Assembly: GCA_021202495.1 (NCBI GenBank)
Contig: JAJQCX010000131.1
Coordinates: 1-11,681 of the forward strand
Direction: 5' to 3'
DNA length: 11,681 bases
Source: Clostridia bacterium
GTDB lineage: Bacteria; Bacillota; Clostridia; UMGS1883
The position numbers were made by a program, and so were the translations under genes. Below are positions 6,679 through 11,681 of the stretch, piece after piece. Numbering within the stretch: position 1 is the stretch's first letter; each line of letters starts with the position of its first letter. A model generated the notes under the pieces. The model was not told where the DNA came from. It ran no database searches and saw nothing but the letters and a program-made list of their open reading frames with translations.

Positions 6679-7785
6679 ATGAATGACGATTTAAGACAGA
6701 TGAATATTCCCAATATAAGTGTGCCGCAGGTGACAAAAAGGCTGGAAGAGCTTTTTTGTGCGGCTGTTGAAAAGAAAATTCCTTTCAGGAATATCCCGAC
6801 GCCGTTTTTGTGGGGTCCCGCAGGCATCGGCAAGAGCGAGGGCGTGTACGCTTTGGCTGAGAGCATCGGCAAAAAAACGGGGAAGAAGGTCTCGGTGACA
6901 GACGTCAGGCTTCTCTTGTTTTCCCCTGTTGATTTGCGCGGCGTTCCGGTTGCCGACAGTGAAAAGAAATTCACAAACTGGCTGATGCCGAAAATTTTTG
7001 ACATGGATGCGGGATGCGGCAATATTAACGTTCTTTTCCTTGACGAGCTTTCCGCGGCGCCTCAGTCGGTACAGGCGGCGGCGTATCAGATTTGCCTTGA
7101 CCGTAAAATAGGGGAGTTTGATCTCCCGGAAAACTGCATAGTTATTGCAGCGGGAAACAGAACTACCGACCAAAGCGTCTCGTATAAAATGCCGAAGGCT
7201 CTTTGCAACCGCCTCATGCACTTTAATATTAAAAGCGACTATGCCGCATGGAAAACGTGGGCTATCGAGCATGGGGTGTCGGACAAGGTTATCGCTTATC
7301 TCGGTTTTGATAACAGTCGTCTTTGCGTTGAACCCGACAGCTCGGATTTGGCATATCCCACGCCGCGTTCGCGGGCATTTGTCAGCACGCTGCTTAACAG
7401 CATGGGAAACGAGCCCAAAGTAATTCACGACCTTATAGCGGCGTGCGTCGGTACGGATACGGCGCTGGAATTTGAGGCGTTTTGCAGGGGATATGTCGGA
7501 ATGCCCTCGGTATCGGATGTGATTGAAGGACGCTGCGAAGAGCTCCCGAAAACGCAGGATGTAATGTTCGCAATGACTGCCTCTCTTGTCGCGGCAATTC
7601 GCGATAGGGGCGAGGAGCTTACAGCGGAGCAGCTTGAAAACATCTGCGCATACGTGCTTCGCTTTCCGAAGGATTTTTGCATGTCCTTTATGAAGGATAT
7701 CGTAAGCATTCCGAACATGAATATGAGGCTAATGAAATGCAGGGGATTTCAAAAATGGCTGAGCGCAAACAGGAGATTTCTCTGA
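6679..7785 (+). CDS. MoxR-type AAA+ ATPase
   Basis: A 368-residue AAA+ ATPase of the MoxR group, ring-forming proteins that commonly remodel or activate a target together with a VWA-domain partner. Visible motifs are Walker A GPAGIGKS (46-53, K52), Walker B NVLFLDE (117-123), sensor 1 AAGN (N160), a candidate arginine finger R178 in CNRLMHF, and a sensor 2 region PTPRSR (227-232). The ALCNRLMHF and AYPTPRSRAF pattern is characteristic of MoxR proteins paired with DUF2201 or CoxE-like VWA proteins. GAGGAG at 6664-6669 lies 9 bases before the ATG. The next gene, 15 bases downstream, encodes exactly such a VWA partner, so the two likely act as a unit. Its link to the upstream helicase is by operon context only. 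Confidence 0.9.
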   Translation: MNDDLRQMNIPNISVPQVTKRLEELFCAAVEKKIPFRNIPTPFLWGPAGIGKSEGVYALAESIGKKTGKKVSVTDVRLLLFSPVDLRGVPVADSEKKFTNWLMPKIFDMDAGCGNINVLFLDELSAAPQSVQAAAYQICLDRKIGEFDLPENCIVIAAGNRTTDQSVSYKMPKALCNRLMHFNIKSDYAAWKTWAIEHGVSDKVIAYLGFDNSRLCVEPDSSDLAYPTPRSRAFVSTLLNSMGNEPKVIHDLIAACVGTDTALEFEAFCRGYVGMPSVSDVIEGRCEELPKTQDVMFAMTASLVAAIRDRGEELTAEQLENICAYVLRFPKDFCMSFMKDIVSIPNMNMRLMKCRGFQKWLSANRRFL

Positions 7786-7800
7786 GAGGGGTGAAGAAAA

Positions 7801-8973
7801 ATGGATCAAGCGCAAATCAGGCAAACGGCGGGGAGGCTGATAGCTTTGCGCGCGGAGCTTCTTTCCCGCTATCCTTTTTTCGGACGTCTGCTGCTGCGCC
7901 TCTCTTTTGGGTTTGCCGAGTGTGAAACGGCGTATACCGACATGAGCCGCATTGTGTTCGACCCCGCTTTTGCGTCAAAGCTGGAAGATGAACAGCTTAG
8001 TTTTGTCATTTTGCATGAGCTCATGCACTGTGTTCTCAAACACTGCACAAGAGGAGAAGGCAAGCTGCATTTGCTGTACAATATCGCATGTGATATTGTG
8101 GTAAATTCAATTCTTCTTGAAGCGCTTGACATTTCCGGCATTAAAATCGCCGGCGAATCCGCAATGCATTTGACGCCAAAGGGAGAAGAGGGGAGACTTT
8201 ACAGTGCGGAAGAGGTTTATGAAATGCTGATAAAAGAAGGTGGGAAGGATTTTCCCGAAATATACGGAGCATCCTCATTTGACAGGCACGACATTTGGGT
8301 GAGGATTGCCGCAGACAGCATTATGGAGGATGTGTGGGACAAGTATACCAAGGCTGCGGCGGGCGGAACGGGGGCAGGCTCGGGAATCCCGGAATCGCTT
8401 CGGCGCGTCGTTGCCGCGGCGGAGCACAAACCGAAAATTTCTTGGCGGCAGGTTCTGCACGATTATATTCGGCACAATCGCGGCGATTACGTTTTTTCGC
8501 CGCCTGACAGGCGGTATTCGGGAGAATTTATTTTGCCGTCGTTTCAGGAAAATGTGTCGGGGGAAGAGGTTGACAACATTTGGTATGTCATAGATACGTC
8601 GGGCTCCGTGAGACCGCATGAGATAGCGGAGGCGTTTGAGGAAATAAAGGACGCAATCGAGCAACCGGGAACGGTTGAGGGCTTTGTGTCATTCTTTGAC
8701 TGCGAAATAACGGAGCCGATTGCGTTTGGAAAGGTAGAGGATATTGACAAAATGATCCCCGTGGGCGGGGGAGGAACGAGCTTTCACGTTATTTTTGAAT
8801 ACCTTGCGGCACACATGAAGGAGAAGCTGCCGAGGGTTATTGTGATTATTACAGATGGGTGCGCGTCATTTCCGGACGAAGCGAAGGCGCTTGGCGTTCC
8901 GGTTATATGGCTGATTGTAAACAGCGGCAAAAAGCCGCCGTTTGGGGAAACGGTGTATATACGAACGGAATGA
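7801..8973 (+). CDS. DUF2201-type predicted metallopeptidase with C-terminal VWA-like domain
   Basis: A 390-residue protein of the COG3864 type, usually found beside a MoxR ATPase. The N-terminal domain carries HELMH (72-76), a HExxH zinc-binding site, followed by NIACDIVVNSIL with D98 as possible further ligand. A Gly/Ala-rich linker lies around 186-195. The C-terminal VWA-like domain (about 258-390) has a complete metal-ion adhesion site: DTSGS (D265, S267, S269), T326 in GGGGTSF and D352 in ITDG. No signal peptide or membrane segment is seen, so it is probably cytosolic. The pairing suggests the MoxR ATPase controls or unfolds a target bound by the VWA domain. The peptidase label rests on the motif; proteolysis by the family is predicted. 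GAGAGGGGTGA precedes the ATG. Confidence 0.88.
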   Translation: MDQAQIRQTAGRLIALRAELLSRYPFFGRLLLRLSFGFAECETAYTDMSRIVFDPAFASKLEDEQLSFVILHELMHCVLKHCTRGEGKLHLLYNIACDIVVNSILLEALDISGIKIAGESAMHLTPKGEEGRLYSAEEVYEMLIKEGGKDFPEIYGASSFDRHDIWVRIAADSIMEDVWDKYTKAAAGGTGAGSGIPESLRRVVAAAEHKPKISWRQVLHDYIRHNRGDYVFSPPDRRYSGEFILPSFQENVSGEEVDNIWYVIDTSGSVRPHEIAEAFEEIKDAIEQPGTVEGFVSFFDCEITEPIAFGKVEDIDKMIPVGGGGTSFHVIFEYLAAHMKEKLPRVIVIITDGCASFPDEAKALGVPVIWLIVNSGKKPPFGETVYIRTE

Positions 8974-8988
8974 AAGGAGATTTTTGTT

Positions 8989-9693
8989 ATGAGTAAAGGG
9001 TTGAAAAATTTGTTGATCAGTGTGCTTTTTGTTATGTCTGTTGCGCTAAAGGCGTTTTTGACATATGAAAAATATACGCAAAGATGGATATTTGAAGCTT
9101 GCGCGAAACTGTTCGGAATGTCTCCGCACAGCGTTATTTGCGGAATAGACGCGATTGCGGTGGTTGTTATTTTTGCGCTTTTGGAAAAAAGGCTCAAGCA
9201 TGTTGTTTCCAAAGTGGGTTTGGCGGTCTGCGAGCTTTTCGGGTTTATGGTTGTGACGACGGCGTTCAGATATCTTTGGCAGATTATCGATTGGGGCGGC
9301 ATTGTTTGGGTGAAGGCTACGCCTTTAACCATTGTGCAATGGGCAATAATGACATGCTTTGAGAAGGGGTACCCTGCATATAATTGTGGAATAGCAGGGA
9401 TGTGCATAATGTTTGCGGCAATAATTATTTTCAGACGATATAAAACGCCTTTGGCAGCATGGGCGAAATCGCATCTGATGAGAGCCGCCGACAAAACAAA
9501 GAACGGAAACTTGGTGATTCTTTATTATGATATCATCCTAAAGTTTTTAAAACGATTCTTGACAATGGATGAGTTTAATAAAATAAGGTATGAATATGAG
9601 CATATTATCATCCGCTCGCAGAAAAGCCAACTCGAAAATAAATTTAACTGCGTGAGCGAAGTTATTGAAAAGGAAACGGAAAGCCGGAGTTGA
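8989..9693 (+). CDS. Multi-pass membrane protein of unknown function
   Basis: I do not recognise this 234-residue protein. Hydrophobic stretches at about 6-25, 48-66, 77-100, a weaker one at 113-123, and 135-148 indicate four or five membrane spans. The last ends at FRRYK, so positive charge there suggests the tail is cytosolic. The final 85 residues are charged, with an amphipathic stretch around 178-195 and a possible helix 197-230. No enzymatic motif is seen. AAAGGAGA lies 8 bases before the ATG, and the gene begins 15 bases after the VWA gene, so it belongs to the operon. In the context of an ATPase/VWA pair it could be the membrane partner or effector, but this is inference. Confidence 0.75.
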   Translation: MSKGLKNLLISVLFVMSVALKAFLTYEKYTQRWIFEACAKLFGMSPHSVICGIDAIAVVVIFALLEKRLKHVVSKVGLAVCELFGFMVVTTAFRYLWQIIDWGGIVWVKATPLTIVQWAIMTCFEKGYPAYNCGIAGMCIMFAAIIIFRRYKTPLAAWAKSHLMRAADKTKNGNLVILYYDIILKFLKRFLTMDEFNKIRYEYEHIIIRSQKSQLENKFNCVSEVIEKETESRS

Positions 9694-9712
9694 TTGAGAA
9701 AGGGTGAATTGT

Positions 9713-10318
9713 GTGAGAGAAAATTTGTCGGAGGCGTTGAACGGAAGAAAAAGTGAATATTTAAGCATTGGTATTGCCGATACGGAAAAGGGACATAACG
9801 CTTTTTATGTGCCTTGGGATCATACCTCTAACGCTATGAACATGAAAATTCCCGATGTTTATATTACAAAGGATGAACTTTCGGATGAGTCGGTTATGCG
9901 GAGGATAAAGGAATTTAAGGTCATCGGATGTTATATAGATATTCCGCTTGACGACTATGAGTTTTTGAAGGAATTTCCGTATATCCGCGATTTGAATATT
10001 CTGCGGGGAGAGAATGTGACCGATTTGGCGTTTTTGCGGGAGCTGAAGCAGTGCCGTATGCTCTATATGGAGAACGTGACGGCAAGGGATCTCAAACCTA
10101 TTTTGACTGCCAAGCATGAGACGAAGGGACAGGGGATTTTTGACAACCCTTATGTATGCGTCGGCTTGTATGACTGCAAAATAGGGGATATTTCCGGATT
10201 TGACGATTTGGAGCTGTTTTTCTCGGAGTTTATCGTATGGAACCCAAAAGAGAGAAACGAGAAAAACCGTTGGAGGAAGATGTGCGGGGGAAAAGTCAGA
10301 TATTATGAGATTAAATGA
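9713..10318 (+). CDS. Leucine-rich-repeat-like protein of unknown function
   Basis: A 201-residue protein from GTG at 9713, preceded by GGGTGA five bases upstream; GTG at 9704 (three residues longer) is possible but has no room for a ribosome binding site. Residues about 66-125 show a pattern with the spacing of leucine-rich repeats: FKVIGCYIDI, then FPYIRDLNILRGENVTDLAFL, and LKQCRMLYMENV. A third, looser unit follows (VGLYDCKIGDISGFDDLELF). No signal peptide, membrane segment or catalytic motif is visible. LRR modules usually bind proteins, so a recognition or adaptor role is possible, but the function is unknown. It is the fifth gene of the operon, 19 bases after the membrane protein, and ends 25 bases before the phosphoesterase. 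Confidence 0.72.
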   Translation: MRENLSEALNGRKSEYLSIGIADTEKGHNAFYVPWDHTSNAMNMKIPDVYITKDELSDESVMRRIKEFKVIGCYIDIPLDDYEFLKEFPYIRDLNILRGENVTDLAFLRELKQCRMLYMENVTARDLKPILTAKHETKGQGIFDNPYVCVGLYDCKIGDISGFDDLELFFSEFIVWNPKERNEKNRWRKMCGGKVRYYEIK

Positions 10319-10343
10319 GGACGGCGGGTGAAAGGAGAAGGGT

Positions 10344-11021
10344 ATGATTTATATAACCGGCGATACGCACGGAGAAAAGACGCGTTTTTGTGAAAAATGG
10401 CTGCTGCCCGACGGGAGGCTGACAAAGGACGATTACCTGATTATATGCGGCGATTTCGGGTATGTTTTTAAAGAGGATGAAACGGAGCGGCTTTTTTTGG
10501 ATGAATTGGAAATGCTGCCTTATACGATATTGTTCGTCGACGGAAATCACGAAAACTTCCCGGCGATATATTCTTATCCGATTGTTGAATGGCACGGCGG
10601 AATGGTTCATCAAATCCGTAAAAATATTTTTCACCTTATGCGCGGAGAAATTTTTGAGATTGAAGAAAAGACATTTTTCACAATGGGAGGCGCGTACAGC
10701 ATTGATAAGGCGCAGCGCCGCGAGGGGCTTTCGTGGTGGCAGGAGGAATTGCCCTGCGATGCGGAATATAAAAGAGCCGCGAGAAATTTGGAAGAGAGAA
10801 ATTTCAAGGTTGACTACGTCATAACGCACACTCTTCCGCATACAATGGCGCTCCGTCTTGACGGTGCGCCCGATATGCACGACATAGAGCTCACGGGGTT
10901 TTTGGATTGGGTGATGTATGAGACGGATTTTAAACATTGGTACTGCGGGCATTGGCACAGGGAGTTGGAGTTGACGGATAAAATTACGATATTGTGGTTT
11001 GGAATGAGGACAATTGAATAA
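10344..11021 (+). CDS. Calcineurin-like metallophosphoesterase
   Basis: A 225-residue protein with the full set of calcineurin-like phosphoesterase motifs: GDTHG (D7, H9), GDFG (D37), GNHE (N68, H69), H162 in ITHTLP, and GHWH (H203, H205). These residues hold two metal ions and hydrolyse phosphomonoesters or phosphodiesters. Substrates in the family range from proteins to nucleotides and nucleic acids, and nothing here fixes which. No signal peptide is seen, so it is probably cytosolic. AAAGGAG precedes the ATG. It is the last gene of the operon; the stop is followed at once by a strong terminator. Similar short phosphoesterases often sit in variable regions of gut Firmicutes. Confidence 0.93.
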   Translation: MIYITGDTHGEKTRFCEKWLLPDGRLTKDDYLIICGDFGYVFKEDETERLFLDELEMLPYTILFVDGNHENFPAIYSYPIVEWHGGMVHQIRKNIFHLMRGEIFEIEEKTFFTMGGAYSIDKAQRREGLSWWQEELPCDAEYKRAARNLEERNFKVDYVITHTLPHTMALRLDGAPDMHDIELTGFLDWVMYETDFKHWYCGHWHRELELTDKITILWFGMRTIE

Positions 11022-11028
11022 AGCAAAA

Positions 11029-11060
11029 AGAGGGCTGCGGGACAGTCCTCTTCTTTTTAT
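11029..11060. terminator. Bidirectional intrinsic terminator between the operon and spoVT
   Basis: A 9-bp stem, AGAGGGCTG (11029-11037) with CAGTCCTCT (11043-11051) including one G-T pair, has loop CGGGA. It is followed on the plus strand by TCTTTTT and on the minus strand by a run ending CTTTTTGC. It serves both convergent genes, which end at 11021 and 11065. Confidence 0.85.
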
Positions 11061-11064
11061 GGCA

Positions 11065-11604
11065 CTATGACTCCATGTGTCTTCCCAAAAAGCCGGCGGC
11101 GCTTTGGGCGAGCTTTTCCTGAACCTCGCCTATTTCGTTCGGCGTGTCGCCCAAAAGGACGACGCTGCCTATTGAATCGCCTTCGGAGATGATGGGATAT
11201 ATAACGCCGGCAGTGTATTTATCCATGCCGTCGACGACGGGGATGGCGTTTTCGCTGCCGCTTAAGACAAAGGAGGTTTTTTCCTCCATGATTTTTTCAA
11301 GCCCCTTGCTGATGCGCTTTTCGGCAAGCTCCTTTTTCGGTGCGCCGGAAACGGCGATGATATTATCCTTATCTGTGATAATCGCGGCGTTGCCGCTCGT
11401 CTTGGCAAGGGCGTCGGCATAGTCGGTGGCAAAATCGCCGAGCTCTCCGATGGGCGAATATTTTTTGAATATAACCTCTCCGTCGCGTTCGGTGAAAATT
11501 TCGAGCGGGTCTCCTTCGCGGATGCGCATTGTACGTCTTATTTCCTTCGGTATAACAACACGACCTAAGTCGTCTATTCGTCTTACAATTCCGGTTGCTT
11601 TCAT
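11065..11604 (-). CDS. spoVT: Stage V sporulation protein T, SpoVT
   Basis: SpoVT is a forespore transcription factor that adjusts sigma-G-dependent genes late in sporulation. The 179-residue length equals the usual 178 or so. The first 50 residues are the AbrB-like swapped-hairpin DNA-binding domain, with MKATGIVRRIDDLGRVVIPK and REGDPLEIF typical of SpoVT. Residues about 55-179 form the GAF-like domain (NAAIITDKDNIIAVSG, then TAGVIYPIISEGDSIGSVVL). The ATG at 11604 follows AAGGAGAAA with good spacing; a longer frame from 11664 runs through hairpin DNA and is rejected. It ends with TAG, which shows TAG is a working stop in this genome. AbrB itself is much shorter, so SpoVT is the clear assignment. 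Confidence 0.96.
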   Translation of the reverse strand: MKATGIVRRIDDLGRVVIPKEIRRTMRIREGDPLEIFTERDGEVIFKKYSPIGELGDFATDYADALAKTSGNAAIITDKDNIIAVSGAPKKELAEKRISKGLEKIMEEKTSFVLSGSENAIPVVDGMDKYTAGVIYPIISEGDSIGSVVLLGDTPNEIGEVQEKLAQSAAGFLGRHMES

Positions 11605-11631
11605 TATAGGCTTTCTCCTTTTTTTATTACA

Positions 11632-11679
11632 GTTCAGCCGCTTCGCGGCTGAACACGGGGACAAGCTCCGCTTTTCCCC
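11632..11679. repeat. Two adjacent hairpins upstream of spoVT
   Basis: The first is a perfect 10-bp inverted repeat, GTTCAGCCGC (11632-11641) with GCGGCTGAAC (11645-11654), loop TTC. Two bases later GGGGACAAGC (11657-11666) pairs with GCTTTTCCCC (11670-11679) with one mismatch, loop TCC. Neither is followed by a T run on the minus strand, so they are not typical terminators in the spoVT direction. A dispersed palindromic repeat, or structure at the end of the next gene, would fit. I see no sigma-G promoter within the window. Confidence 0.6.
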
Positions 11680-11681
11680 AA

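Noticed and set aside
3130..11064. Integrase, transposase, CRISPR array or attachment-site duplication
   Set aside because: None seen: no recombinase gene in any real frame, no regularly spaced repeats, and no second copy of the tRNA 3' end found by eye.
11605..11664. N-terminal extension of spoVT
   Set aside because: It reads through hairpin and A-rich leader; MKATGIVRR at 11604 is the conserved start with a good ribosome binding site.

Overview
The window looks like a chromosomal stretch from an endospore-forming clostridial (Bacillota) bacterium of moderate GC content. The evidence is a spoVT gene, a PdxS/PdxT vitamin B6 pair with a divergent MocR-type regulator, strong AGGAG-type ribosome binding sites and sigma-A promoters. 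No species can be named from the sequence alone.

Left part (1-2978), vitamin B6. pdxS and pdxT lie on the minus strand as an operon; pdxT runs off the left edge a few residues short of its end. They encode the two subunits of the deoxyxylulose-5-phosphate-independent pyridoxal 5'-phosphate synthase. Divergently transcribed is a pdxR-like gene (GntR winged helix plus aminotransferase-like domain). The two promoters overlap, and a perfect 9-bp inverted repeat brackets both -10 boxes, which suggests PdxR controls both directions.

Middle (2979-3369). A tRNA-Gln with anticodon CUG has a perfect consensus promoter, followed by a terminator-like hairpin, a perfect 15-bp inverted repeat and the leader of the next operon.

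Right part (3370-11021). Six tightly spaced plus-strand genes form one apparent operon: a large SNF2-like helicase, a MoxR-type AAA+ ATPase, a DUF2201-type protein with a metallopeptidase-like HExxH site and a VWA-like MIDAS domain, a multi-pass membrane protein, a leucine-rich-repeat-like protein and a calcineurin-like metallophosphoesterase. The helicase frame is interrupted by one in-frame TAG between motifs V and VI; the frame and sequence are otherwise conserved on both sides. I do not recognise this gene set as a named system. Its composition (helicase, ATPase/VWA pair, membrane protein, phosphoesterase) resembles conflict or mobile-element accessory loci, but that role is inference. No integrase, transposase or attachment-site duplication was seen.

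Right end (11022-11681). A shared bidirectional terminator separates this operon from the convergent spoVT on the minus strand. Two adjacent hairpins lie upstream of spoVT at the window edge.
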